Of a DNA stretch of 64,000 bases, positions 27,201-41,600 are shown piece by piece. Position numbers and translations under genes: made by a program. The DNA lies in the NCBI RefSeq assembly GCF_019703515.2, contig NC_059374.1, forward strand, positions 20,702,595 to 20,766,594, read 5' to 3'. How positions within the stretch are numbered: position 1 is the stretch's first letter; each line of letters begins with the position of its first letter. This stretch comes from Myxocyprinus asiaticus (taxonomy: Eukaryota; Chordata; Actinopteri; Cypriniformes; Catostomidae). The notes beneath the pieces are model-generated. The model saw only the letters and a list, made by a program, of their open reading frames with translations, was not told the DNA's origin and did not search any database.

Positions 27201-28058
27201 AAATAAATCAAAACTGTGTTATATTTTAGCATCTTCAGAGTAGTCATCCTTTGCCTAGAATTTGCAGACATGTACTCTTGACATTTTCTTGAGGTTTCAC
27301 CCTGGGATGCTTTTTAAACAGTATTGAAGGAGTTCCCATCTATGCTGGGCACTTATTGGCTGCTTTTCTTTATTATTCAGTCCAAGTCATCCAAGTCAGA
27401 AAAAATTTGTCTTGTAATGAATAAATTAATATGTTGGCACAATTATATTTTTGACTACAAAACTGATTTCAAACCTTTAAGCATACAGATCAAAAGGTTT
27501 TTAAGACCATGAGAAACATTTAAGTCAAGTGACCCCAAACTTTTGAACGGCAGTGTATATATAGTTTTTGCTTTGTTTTGTTTCTTTTGGTTTTGCTGTA
27601 AAACAGGACCAGGACATTTTCTTGACAGGTTTCGTGAGAATCACCTAATAAACATCCTCATGAGGTTTTTAATGGCTCGCTCTTCTCACCATCATGGCCT
27701 GAGTTAAGCAAATGTTCTCCAAGGTCACAGCCGAACACCCTTTCTTTCAGGATCCCTCGCTGTTTCAGCTTCTGTTTGGTGGGACGTGATTTCATGAACG
27801 TGCGCAGAAATGTGATCAGCTTGCCGTGCTTCTTAGACACTACGAGATAATAGAATACCAACGCTTTAAAACCAATGCTGAAGGCTAAAAACAAATTGTA
27901 CCTATACGCTGAGGCTGATGTTATTTTACAATGAATAAAAACTAATCAACATTTGGGCAAAATGTGCACACCTGGCTTGGCCAATGAGTTGGTCACATTT
28001 GAGGGGATTTTTTCACTAATTAGTTCCACACATTCAGAAGGAAAAAATCCAACCTGTG

Positions 28059-28101
<43 letters not shown>

Positions 28102-31100
28102 TAGACTTAAAATAACTGATATTCAATATAACATCTCATTTCATTTCAACAAGATCTCTAAATCTCTTAAAGGGATAGTTCGCCCAAAAATTCTCTCAAC
28201 ATTACTCACCCTGATGTTGTTCCAAACCAACATGACTTCTTTTTTCACCATTCACTTTCATTGCATCTTTTTTCCATTCATGAAAATAAATGGTGACTGA
28301 GGCTAACATTCTGCCTAACATTCCACCTTTTGTGTTGCACAAAAAAAAAAAAAAAAAAAAAAAATCATATGTGTTTGGAACAACATGAGGGTGAATAAAT
28401 GATGACAGCATGTTTATTTTTGAATGAACAATCCCTTTAAGGATACAGCTAATATTAAGTCTGTAAATCACCACAGTTTATAACATTTAAAATCTTGCAG
28501 CAGCACAATAAAACAGTATTTATGGACCTGTGTATCGGTAGCAATTACTTTACAACACGTTTATCACCAATTACATTCCTCCTTTATCAGCAGTAAAGAA
28601 ACATAATGAGCTGATGTTTTGACTCAGACGTGACATAAAAGCTGCAAAAACAAGTCTCAAATGTATACAAAACCTGATTCGAAAGAGATTCTAACTCACA
28701 TGGGCCATTTAATGAAATTACAGATACAGTGGCACAGACTGCCATGAAACAAGACAAAAATAAGGTGACTTCATTATGAAAAATGTGAAAACACATAAAA
28801 ATGTAAATAAATTAACAAAAAAAAGATATAAAAATCTGACAAAATCATTTGTAAAATAATAATAAAAAATAACAATAAAAACTTTAACAAAAGCAGTTCA
28901 GAAAAAGTAAAGATATACACCATTTCCATCTCAACGCAGTATATTAAACCCACCTGAAATCCATGTTTACCCCTCCACCAGCCAGTGTCTTCTTTAGGAG
29001 GCATATCGATCACTGATACTATGTCTCCAACCTTTAGAGGAGAGAATGAGCTTCAATAAATAATGATATAAAAATTGACTGTGCCCTCAAATTCACATTT
29101 AATGGTGAAGACAACAAAATTTAATAAAAGGAATACCTCAAAAGAAAGTTCATCTGCTGCTTGGGCAATGTAGCGCTTAATGACATGGGCTGCAGCTACA
29201 GCAGGAACATTGATGGATGATTCATCATGAACCAGCAGGTGGTTCCCTTTGTTGTCGATCTAAGAAGGTGAAGGAGAAGGGATTGTTCACCCAAAAATGA
29301 AAATTCTGTTAATTTCTCACCCATCATTTTCTTTTTCCATGGAACTCAAAAGGAGATGTTAGGTGGAATGTGAGCCACAGTCGCCATTTACTTTAAAGGG
29401 ATAGTTCCCCCCAAAAATGAAAATTCTATATTTATTCTGCTGAACATAAACAAAGATTAGAAGATGTAGAAGAATATCTCAGCTATTTTGGTCCTAACAA
29501 TGAAAATGAATGGTGACCAGACCTATGAAGCTCCAAAAATCATATAAAGGCCACATACAAGTAATCCATATGACTCCAGTGGTTAAATCCATGTCTTCAA
29601 AAGCAATTCTTAAATATCAATATTTAAGTCCTTTTTCACCATAAATCTCCACTTTCACTTTCAAAATGTGGAAGAATGTGAAAGTGGAGATTTATAGTAA
29701 AAAAAAAAAAAAAAAAAAAAAAAGGACTTCAATACTGATTTGTTTGTCACCCACACCTATCATATCACTTCTGAATATATGGATTTAACCACTGGAGTCT
29801 TATGGAATACTTTTATGTGGCCTTTATGTGATTTTTGGAGCTTCAAAAGGTTTGGTCACTACTCGCACTGCATGGACCAACAGAGCAGAGATATTCTTCT
29901 AAAAATCTTAATTTGTGTTCAGCAGAAGAAAGTCATACACATCTGGGATGGCATGAGGGTGAGTAAATGATGACAGAATATTCATTTTTGGGTGAACTAT
30001 CCCTTTAAATGTATAGGAAATAGAAACTGTCAACAACATTTTACAAAGTTTTTCCTAAAGGTATGTCCTAATTTCTTTTTGTCTTGGTTTCATAATTTTG
30101 CCTATATCATTTACTAAGTAAGCAACTTGTTTGATTGAATGCTTTGAGACAAGTTGAGTCAGGTGTCTTTTATCCTTCTTAATGACTAACAGCAAATAAG
30201 AGACTGGGTGTGAATGGGTGTATTATTATGCATCAAAGTCCGACGTCTGACATACTTTAAAATGGGATTATGATTCATTACCTGTCCTGAGAAATTTATT
30301 GTTGTTAAAATACATGAAACTCTCCAACTGCGTTTATGTTAAATACACCGTGGCAGTTGGGCATGGCCAATTTACTAACCAATCAGCTCTATATTAAAGA
30401 GGTAGGACTTGGGCAGGCAGCCACAAGAAGCTTTCAGGTGAAATGTAGGTTAAAGAGTGGGAGTGACTGATATACCTCCATCCACGTGAGTGCTGGCCCA
30501 CAGTTGATCTTGTTATCAGCGACGGCTGACAGACGGGAAATGTATGCCGTTAGCATCTGGGAAAGTGTCTGTGGAGACAAAAAAAGAGAAAGAGAGAGAG
30601 AGATTCCTTAAGGAATAGTTCACCCAAAAATGACAATTCTGTCATTATTTACTCCTCATCTTTGTCCAAACCTGTATGTTATTTTTTCCATTGAACACAA
30701 AAGGAGAGAAACTTAACACAGCTCTTGCCAAACAGCAAAATTTAATAATGATAGATATAGCAGATATTCTCCAATATGGACGAAAATCACCACCATAAAA
30801 GTATCATAAAAGTAGTCCATGCAACTTGCTATATTCAGATGCTTCTGAAGCTATACGATAAGTTACCAAAAAGTCATTGTGATTTTTTTGTCGTTTACAC
30901 ACCATTTTCGAATCTGTCCACATTTGCAATCTAGACCCAAGCTTGTGGTGAAGAATACCAGTAAATTTTGGTCTATTACTCGCACAAAGCTTATAATATG
31001 GCTGCCAGTGTTTTATAAACAAGAGGCATGTTTCAATAGTCTAAAAATAGTGCCTTTGAGACATAAGATCTTGATTCATTCTAAAACAATGTCTTCATTG

Positions 31101-31892
31101 TGCATTGACACTAAAATCCCAGCATGAATTGAAGGTAGGCAGCATACACAGTTTTTAAGCTGGCACTATACATGAGGTGTACATACCTCGGCTTTGTCTT
31201 TGAGGTTGTCTATTCGAGGAAGTTCAGGAAGCTGAGAGAACCTTCTGTCATAGATACAAAGGTGAAGGTGTTTGTCCAGGACACGGAACTCTTCATATGA
31301 ACGCCTCACTGTCCACATACGACCCTAAGACATATGAGCAGCAGTAAGACTGAATAATGCAAGAATATTTATTGTGAATAAAGGAAAGAGAGAAGGTTAG
31401 ATTCACCTTTAAATCTCCTTGAGAATACTTTAGAATTGGACGACAGTTGGAAAATATTTAAAGACTACATAAAATCGCTTGACAAGCACAGTTTTCTTTC
31501 CTGTGTTGATATACCTCCAAGTGACCTGTTTGGGACACGCCCCACTCTGTATTTTCATTTTCATATGTAATTATGTAAAGCAGTCCTACCAACAGATAGT
31601 CGTGTGGATGGTATATATAATACAGTTGAATGCAAATCTCTCTTTTGGTTGACACTTTACATCCCTTGCATGATACATACCGGCATAACGACCAGCTCTT
31701 ATTCATACTAAAAGTTATTTGGTTAAGAAGGCTGGTATCAGTTGTAGGTTTTATATCTGTTGTATGGAGATATATTTCTTATAGCTGGAAAATGAGATTT
31801 TTCTCAGTGGAGAGGCATGTTTCACTATCAGCAGAGCAGGGTTCCTCTAAATCCTTTCAGCTCACACACACTCACCCACACACACCCACACA

Positions 31893-31946
<54 letters not shown>

Positions 31947-32617
31947 GAATTCTTTGGGCAGTGTGTGGAAAACAGTATAATTCCCTTACAGTGCACAAAC
32001 CTGCCCTTTGTTTTAACAAAGTCACCAGTATTTCCATTTTCTGCGTTGAGTCTTCATCTTGTCCTGACAATGTAAATCTGCTCTGAACATTTTTGCTTTT
32101 ACTTAAAAACCAGATGCATTCCATGAAACGATGAATTGCTGAGCATACTGCATGCGGTTGGCCTGCTTTTTAGATCTGAACCTCTTAAAAGTCTTTTTAT
32201 AACTTCCCCCTTTTTTCAAGCATGGCAGCGAGGCTAAGCTTTTGCTCTGTTGCCATCACACAGTCAGGGCTACGGGTTTTTTTCTCTTTTAGTCGTTTTA
32301 TCTGTGAGGTATGACCTTACCTGGCATGATATCTGCACCAGATACACACACTCCTTTGTGTCCAGGCCATTGTGTATGAGGTCGTTCTGATCCTCAGCAA
32401 AAGACAGCTGTGGGGGCAGAGAGAGAGACAGACAGTGAATTTTTTTTTTTAATTATAATATACTCAAATAAACATTATACAGTCAAAGGCAGACTATTAA
32501 AAACAATATATAGTTTAATTTATTCAAAACCACCACTAGAGCCACTACAATAAAATGTTCTTGGATAATATCAGGACATAAAACAGAATAACAGAAATAG
32601 AAGCATTTACAGCAAGA

Positions 32618-32657
<40 letters not shown>

Positions 32658-35600
32658 AGGTTTGGGTGGTTTACGAGGACATATTTTTATGTTACAAACT
32701 GGTAATTACAAGGGTATTATGCTATAAATGTGGTTTATGAGGACATTTCTAGTGTCCCCATAATTCAAATCACTTAAAAAAAAAAAAAAAAAAAAGAAAA
32801 AAAAAGAAAGAAAGAAAAAACATACTAAGCAATTTTTGGTTTTTTTATGTAAAATGCAGAAAGTTTTTTGTGAGGGTTAGGTTTAGGGGTAGGGTTAGGT
32901 TTAGGGGATATAATCTATATTTCGTACAGTATAAAAATCATTATGTCTATGGAGAGTCCTCAGAGTGTGTTTGTGTGTGTGTACCTCACAAGTACATGTA
33001 AGCAAATAAATTCACCGTAAAACACAAATTGTTAAAGGGGCAATGGGGTACATCACCATTAAAACTGGACCAGAACTTAAAAGGAATATTCCCAAAACAT
33101 AGTTTTCCCTTCTAAAAAAAAAAAAAAAAAATAACATCTTAACCCAGGCTAAGGTGGTCTACTGGTCTCAAGATGGTCTCCAAGCCTGGCCAAGCTCGTA
33201 CTCAGCTGAATTAGCTTGACAGCCAGTTGGTCTGCCAACCTAACAAGCTGAAATGTGCCAGAAAACCTCTCTAAAATCAGCCAACAGATGGGCCTGATAA
33301 GTCTGGAAGACCAGAAAAAAACAACAAACCATCTTATGCTGGTTCAAGACAATTTTCTCCAGCAAAGTTAGGCTTCAGTGCAACTTCAAGTGTTGTCCTC
33401 CAAAGTTTGACAAGTTTATATGTTGAGTTTCCTTTGTAAATGACCACAACATCTACTTTGTCCATGCAAATGTGATCTAAACCTCATTCCCAAAAGGTGA
33501 TGTGAGTCAGGGTTCATTTGCATATGATATGAATAAACTAGTTCATGCCTCTGCAAACTTCACACAGAGGAAGTGCTGTCTTTGAAGTGTCTGCTGTAAT
33601 TTACCTCTCTGCATCATCTCAGTAATGCAGACTCACAATGCATCATTCAATACACACACACACACACACACACACCAGCCCTCCAAATCAAAGACTTTTA
33701 ATTGATAGAATGCAGATCTAACACTTAGCCACATCAAAGGTGCATTAAACAAATTGATTACGAATTGAAAGCATTGATTATTTATGACTAGAACTAACAT
33801 AAACTACACAAGGCTTAATGACCTACTTTACCAATGCAGTTCAGTACTGTAATGCGCAATCTGCAGTGTAAACACCTGATATGTGGATCTGTCACTATCA
33901 ATCACCTAAGCACAAAATATCGACCGGAATTCCATTAAAATAATGGACATTAATGCAAACCTTTTTACATCCTAATGCATCTACAGTACTTAAATTAGAA
34001 AAACAAAGTTCAACAAATACTGGTTACAAAACACGAATGAATTCTTCTTTAATATTGTGTTATTTTGTCGCTTTTATTTTACAGTTATATTAATAATACT
34101 TAAAGTATAATATCAAAACAATAACAAAGATTGTGTAAAACTAGGGATGCACTGATGTATCAGCTGCCGATATTTATCGGCCAAGTATTGAGCAAATTAA
34201 AACCATCGGCATTTCGGTAATAAGCATGAAAACACCTATTTGGTGGATTTCTGAATAATTAGTCACATACTTGGTAAAAACTCTGTGAATTCAAATGTTC
34301 AGTTCAAAAATAATAATAGCCACAATATGTAGAAGGGTTGGCACTATTAAGAACATGAAATATATAAAAAAGGTGGTCTCGTTCTCATGTTAATGCGGAA
34401 AAAACGCCATAAACGGACGTGGCAGTTGTGAAAGCGGCACTTACCTATAGGCTACATGATGAGGGAAACAATTCAAAACACTTTGAAACCAGCAGACTTT
34501 GACTTCTGAGATATCGGTATGATATTCATTAATGCTGCATGATTGGTTGAATTAAGATTGAAATCACAATATGGCCTTGTGCGATTACTAAATCTTATAA
34601 GCTGCGTTTTAAACTGCAAAATTACCATATCATATTTAGTAATTTTTTTTAGCTTTTTAATCTTTTTATCTTCTATTCATCTTTTATTGTGTCTTTCTTT
34701 AAAATTTTGGCCTGTCATCATGTGTTCAACAGAACCAATGTTCAGCCGAAATTATTTATTGTTAGAACAGTGAAAAGCTTTTGTACCTCTTTGTAATTTT
34801 TGTAAGCATTCCTAAGTAAAACAGTGATCTGATGAACAAATGAGGTAACCTAAGTTGCAAAATATCGGTATTGACAGTTTTTTGTTAAAATCGGTATCGG
34901 TATCTGCCAAAAAGTTTCATCCTTATATCAGTGCAGCCCTATGTAAAACATTATGCAAAAAAAAAATACAAATTAAAAATATAACGGATAGTTAACCAAA
35001 AAAATGACATTTTGACATTTACTCACCCTTAACTCTTTCCAAATCCACATGACTTTCTTCCATGGAGCACAAAAGGAGAAGTTAGGCAGAATATAAGAGA
35101 ATGACAGACTCAGTCACCATTCAATTTCAAGGTATGGAAAAAAGATGAGTGAAGTAAATGGTGACTGAGGCAGTCTAGCCTTCTTCCCAACATCTACTTT
35201 TCTGCTCCATGGAAAAAAGAAAGTCATACAGGTTTGGAACAACATGAGGGTGAGAAATGATAACAGAATATTCATTTATGGGTGAACTATCCCTTCAGCA
35301 ATTTTCATAAAACAGAAATAAAAGCATTTGCAGAAATAATACCTTTTAAATCTTTACACTAAAGGTCACTAGCTCTTAGTTAACAGTGACGTTTAAAGAA
35401 TGTTTGTTACAAAACACAACTGAAAGCATAGAAACTGTTTAATATTGTGTTAGTCTGTAGTATTACTTTTACAGTTATAACAATAATACTTGTAAGTAAA
35501 AGTACAATGGCAGTTCTTAAACTGTAACACATTAAACAAAAATAAAGGTAAACTGCAAGAATTTCTATTTCCTCAAAGTAGATATAATTATTCCGATCTT

Positions 35601-38600
35601 GCCCCCATTTCTCATTTAATCTAAATGCATACTCACTGATATGCTGTCTACATCCTCTTCTGCCCAGTCCCATTCTGATACATGGTCTTACACCTGAGAC
35701 TTTCCTTATTCAGCCTCTCTGCTGCTGTACAGAATCACATGCCCCCACAGACCAGCAGCCTGTGCTCAGTCTGCCCAGCTCATCAAAAACAAACAGGCGG
35801 ATTTAGAGCAGGATGAAGATCGGCATGGCATTGCAGAAAAAAGGTGAGGCATCTTCATTTCCTGTCTGAAATGCGGCCGTTTTGCAGCATCCATCTCCTG
35901 CAGTGGATGGATGTGCATGCTACTGTCTCTAAATACAACGGAAGAACAGGACAAATATAGAAATGGAGTCCCCCACCCCACTCTTAGCCCCTCCCTGTGC
36001 TGGATGACAGCCCTCCCACTGAGTGTGCAGAGCGAAGCTGCACTAGCACAAACACTAAAGGGCTGATCTGAGAAAAGTGTAGTAGGGAAAGATGACCAGC
36101 AGGGCAGCATTGAAGCAAGCTATTTTAATATTCATGTTGGGGGGGTTGTGTAGGAGTATCCCAAATCCATTTAATGTCATTGCTGGAATGGTTTGTAGTT
36201 TATGGGACATCCCTAGAAACATTTAATTTCCTGCTACTTTCAGCAACATAGGTTTTGTAGTTGAGAGGCTTATTTCACTGACATTTAAAGACCCCATGAA
36301 ATTGTTTGACGAACACAATTTTCTTTCCTGTGTTGTTGCATTTCCTACTGAAACAGGAAGTTAAAGTGGGACATATCAAAGCACTTGTTCTTTTTTCAAA
36401 ATGGCATATAGCCTTTAGTTTAATGCTGCCTTTAAGTTATGTAAGAATGATCATATGTACAAGATAAATGTACGCAATGTTGTAATTACCAGTGGGAAAC
36501 TCATGACAGAAGCAATGTGGTATTGATCATAAGTATCATGATCATAACTCTGCAATTTAGATTGTACACAGTTTGTGTAATGTTGATGACGAATAGCCAA
36601 TTAAAGTTTCATAACGCTAGCTGAAAGGTCCTTTAAAAATTTAATCTGTTAGCCAATCAGCTCGCACACTCCATGGCCGAATCTTATAGGTCACATGTAA
36701 TCTGTTAGTTGATTAACTTGCATACTCTCTCTGTCTAACATTTAAATAGTCTCAGCTGTTTGCTGGTATACTGGTATCACTGCAGCATGCTACCGGAGTT
36801 TTCTCTCTGAAACCCTCCTCCTCCCCAGCATCACCTCTCTAAATCTGTTTCAAGGGGATTGTATGTATGTCTAATTGTCCAGCAGCAGCATTTCCTACAT
36901 GCTCAAAGCAGCAAGTCTTATGTATGTCTAATTGTGCAGCAGCAGCATGTCTTAAATGCTAAACACAGTGTGTCTGTATATGTTTTAGCAGTAGCAAGTC
37001 TTTGTACTTGCTCTGCAGCAGCAGCATAAACAGATTGAGTCCACCAAGACCAAACCTTCCAACTTATATCCATTATAACACATTAAAATTACTCTGAGAG
37101 CTTTCATGACTGATGGCAGCACGGGAATGAGAAAGTACATAGATAAGGCATTCATTACATATTTTTTACATTTTGTTGCACTAGCGCTAAAAAGATTCCT
37201 GTCTTAGTTGGGAAGTTTAAAAGGGAGAAAGAAATATGAGATTGCCCAACATGCCCATTTTATTCAGACTAAAATCACTTTGCACAATGTAATTATGATT
37301 TCTGAATTTGTAAGTAGGAACTACCCAGGAGGACATGAAGGCAGCATTTGACACACAACTATACCATCATTTGCAACTTATTATTGCTAGTTGGTGTGGT
37401 AAATGCTCTCATTCAAGAGGGGCAAATATTTGTATACAGGAGTCAAATATTTTTGGTCCATTTTCTGGGAAGAGAAAGAATGTACATTTTAAATTAATAT
37501 ATCTGCTAAAGTAAATTAAACTAAACTACTGTAAACTGAACAAAACTTCAATTTTGATTTCATGCGGTCTAAAAACTTAAATGCTGACGTGCAAACTCTC
37601 CACCCAGACCTCTATAACCTAACATGACAGGCTCATTCTAAACCACTGGTTTGGAAAATTCCTCTTGGCAAAGAATGCTGAAGGTTTTTCTTTGGCTGAA
37701 TCTTTGAAAAAATCTTGTACAACAACCAAGTCAAATCTTAGAGTAATATTGAATAAAAGACATAAGAACATTTCTTCAGAATTTGCTGCAGCTGGTCTGT
37801 AGAGCTATTTGCATCTACTGTACAGGCTTGAGATGAAACGTTGAGTAAAAAGGTCAATGGCCACACCAGGACTAAACTGATGGTTTATGCCATAAAATCC
37901 AAGGATTAAAATTCCACTTGTGTAATAAATTACAGCATAAGGTTTTTTTGGAAAGAGGTAGCAATAATCCACGAGGAAATTCCTCAAGTTACATAAAAGC
38001 TAGGAGGAACCCAGTGATCATGTGTTGACCTTTCTCCTCCTCTGTCCTTGCTGGCTGGGGCTACAGTGCCATAAATTACATGAGGTTTCTCAGCAATCCA
38101 ATTACATGTACTGCCATTTACACTACGTGCAAAGATGAACTGCAGGCTTATTGTCCATCTTTGAAATGAGACTAAATCCTAGAAGTTCAGAAATTAATCA
38201 GGTCCCACTTCAGGCAAAAATATGACCTAGAGTCCATTAATCCAGCAATGACCTAGAGTCCTTCATAATGCAGATCCTGGATCTCGATCCAATCAAAACA
38301 CATTCTACAAGACTCTTGAATATGGGTTTTTGGTAATGCCATCTTGAAGCATTAGGCCCATTTCACACTGCATGCATAAGCAGTGTGTAAGCAAAGAATA
38401 GTGTAACTGTGGGCTAACATTGTGCTTTCAAACTGACAGCATTTCTGCAGTGCAACAAATCTGTAGCTCAATATACAGAAAATAATGTGATTTGGTGGGG
38501 GGGGGGGGGGGGGGTTACTACATTGATTTTTTCTCTTAATAACAGCCATAAATTATACATTGTTTTCAGGAGTTGGACATTAAGGAAGTCAAATTAAAAT

Positions 38601-41600
38601 TCGAAATTCTAATATTTGTTAAATTTAACATTACAATTCAAAAATGCTTTAATTTTGGATGTGTGACAAGCACTGATGATGACTTACATTCTTTGGCTAA
38701 AACAGATGCAGTGCAATGAATAAAACAGAATGCGGCCGCATTAGCATTGGGTACATAGATACTGTATTTTGAATTAAAAACACTGTGGTACCGTTGGTAT
38801 TATGAAGATTGAGTCCATGGTAGTACTTTGGCACAGGTATAGGCTACTGTGCAACACTAAGTTAATATAGAACCGTGATTTACAAATCACATGTCTAGTA
38901 GATTTCCCCCCATCTGAAATGTCTTTCAAATTAGAATATAATTGAATTTTTGTAAAATATCAGTGAAAAGTTCAAATTTTACATACGGATGACAGCCTTA
39001 CTGGACATTGATTGTTATTACAAACTTGATCGTCATGAAATCAAATTCACATGAGGTTCACATTTACATCCAAATGGTAAATAATCTACACAGAATAGAA
39101 CCCACACCACAAAGTGTAGCTATAAACTGATTAAATCATGTGGATTCAGTCAGATTTGCTGAATAAAAAGTGCTGTTAGTGTTTGTCACTGTGTTTAACT
39201 TACATCAAGCCAACTTGCATTAAGTTTATAATGAATTTTTCATTATAGTGTTCAGTAGGAATTACAGTAACCTGTGTAAATACAGTAACCTGTGAATACG
39301 GGCACCACAATAAATATGCATTGCTTTCATGTGCAGTGTAAACAGACCTTATAGATGCCATGATGCATTGTCTATGTGGATCAAGTTCAGATAACACAGG
39401 ATATACAAGGAGAATAGAAAATCCCTTACACTGACCCAACACCCTCACAGGTCAGCAGTGTTTATATAACCTTCCAAAACCTGCACGATTTGGATCCATT
39501 CTAATAAAATGGTGAAGAGTGGGGAAGCCCTCCCCTGTCTGAGAGGATTTATAGCTGAGGAGATAGCGAGTTAATCAATGTTCCAAACAGCTGTTCATAT
39601 GGAGGTGGAGGTGCTACTGGTCTCATATCAGTAAAGGCTTATTACTGCTTCCCTGCATTTGGCTCAGTATCTCCTCCATCTCTCTCTACCTCTCTTTTCC
39701 CTAGTAAGGTTGAGGCTCAGATACTAAAGGCTCCTCTGTAAACCTGAGCCAAGGAATGTGGAACATCCACAGCACCTTTTGAAATGCAACAAAGGACTGC
39801 ATGAAGATGCAACAGAATGGATGTTAACCCAATACTCTACTCTAGAACCCACCACATACTAAAAAACAGGAAATGATTCTACAGTGGCCCAAAAAGTATT
39901 TAAACACTAAAGCCACACTTAAAAATGCATGAATGTCATTGCATAAGACAGAACCAGTCGTGTATCCTAGGGGGCACTTAGGGGTGGTTAACATTGGATG
40001 TGTTTTTGCATCTGACCGCGATGTTTTTGAATTGTTTTTCTATGTAAACATGCTCTATAGACTAGCGTTTTGACCACTGCACCATGTCCCACTGTACCAG
40101 TATACGGATGGGCAAGGAGGAGGCGGGAACCGGCTGAACAGTAAACAAAGTTTTAATGAGAAACTTTATCTTGCTCTCCCGCTAATCAGCTGATTCAGTG
40201 CCGGCCGTGCTCCATCACGGCTCGGCCACGCCCTCCTCCTCGTCACACTCACCATTTATTTAGCATGTCGCGCAACAACAAAAAAAACAGAACTCCAAAT
40301 GTTAAAAACTTGTCTTGAAACGCCTGCGTTCTGCTCTATTCGTTGCACTGCGTCTAGATTTTTAAAGCGCAAGAATGCCTTAAGCAAAACATTAAGCAGG
40401 TTTTAAAATTAAATTAAGTAGAATTAAAATAGAATGAAATGCAAATAACTGCTATAGTCTAAGTGTAATTTTACTAATACATTCAATTTTCAATATGAAT
40501 TAGGCCTCCCCATAAATATGAAATTCCTCTAATGTGTGACTGTGATTTTTTTAAAAACATTTTTATTGCAATTCAGTAAATTCTTTTCCTGTCATTCCAA
40601 ATCAATTCCAATTTGGGGTGTGGCCAATTCAATTCAAATTCAAACTCATGAACTGAAAGGCAGCCAACCCTGGCACAACCCTGCTTGCATGTCCCATCTA
40701 CCCTTAAACATGCAACACTATATTTAGCTCTGCAGTATTAATATTTGTATAGAATGAGATTAGATCACATAAGCGCACACCGGACAGACAAGGCTTTTGT
40801 ATTGGCACTGTGGCATGAAATTGCTGCTATCTGATACGTCTTCATTGATATAGTATTGTCCCACTAGTATGTGCTTTGAAAATAACAATAGAGAAGAGGT
40901 AATGGAGAGGAACAGCCTTCATAAACACCAAAATTGTTATTTAATTGCCATGTTTGTGGTGGGAAAGTAGCTGTATTTCAATACAAGCCTGAATCTAGAC
41001 TCCTCCAGCCCCCCAGCCTCTATGTGTTAGTGTGGCACACACAGGAGATTGAATGGTAACTTAAAGCACATTGCAGGAATCACTCAGAAGTCTCTGTGAC
41101 CTTGAGATGTGAAACACACAGGATAATGGAGGCACCAACTTCCTGTTTCTCAGCTAGGACACCATACCCTGCTCAGTTTACATAGAAACCAACTCTCTGC
41201 TCCAGGGGGAGTTTTCAGAGAATAATAGAGTGAAAAGGGGCGCTGTGTTATTTAAAAGAGAACGATATCTGCTGCTCTCTGCTGGAACTCAAACAGTAAA
41301 ACACAAAATCTGGCTTATATAAAGTACTGGGCCTGACACTGACTGTTACAACAATAAAAACAACAACAACAACAAATAACTTCAAATGAAATAAGATTAA
41401 ACAGCTTTTATAATTACTGATACAACTTTTTTAATGAGGAATAAATTACTGAGTGCACCTTTAAAGGGGACACGCTATGGAAAACAGGATTTTCCTTGCT
41501 TGTTTTTGATAGATATACTCTAATATTCACAACGTAAAGCCCCCTCGCCAGTCCACCCAGCCCATCTTTGGAAACTAAGCTGCAAAAAAGCATAATTCAG

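Noticed and set aside
31630..32124. ORFs of about 100 codons with Thr-His or Cys-Val repeats
   Set aside because: They are translations of the (CA)n microsatellite; no start context or splice signals.
32876..32910. Interstitial telomere sequence
   Set aside because: Only a few degenerate TTAGGG-like units inside a dispersed repeat block.
35641..35673. ATG-initiated alternative first coding exon (M-G-L-G-R-R)
   Set aside because: Joined to exon 5 it runs out of phase into a stop; only an untranslated role is possible.
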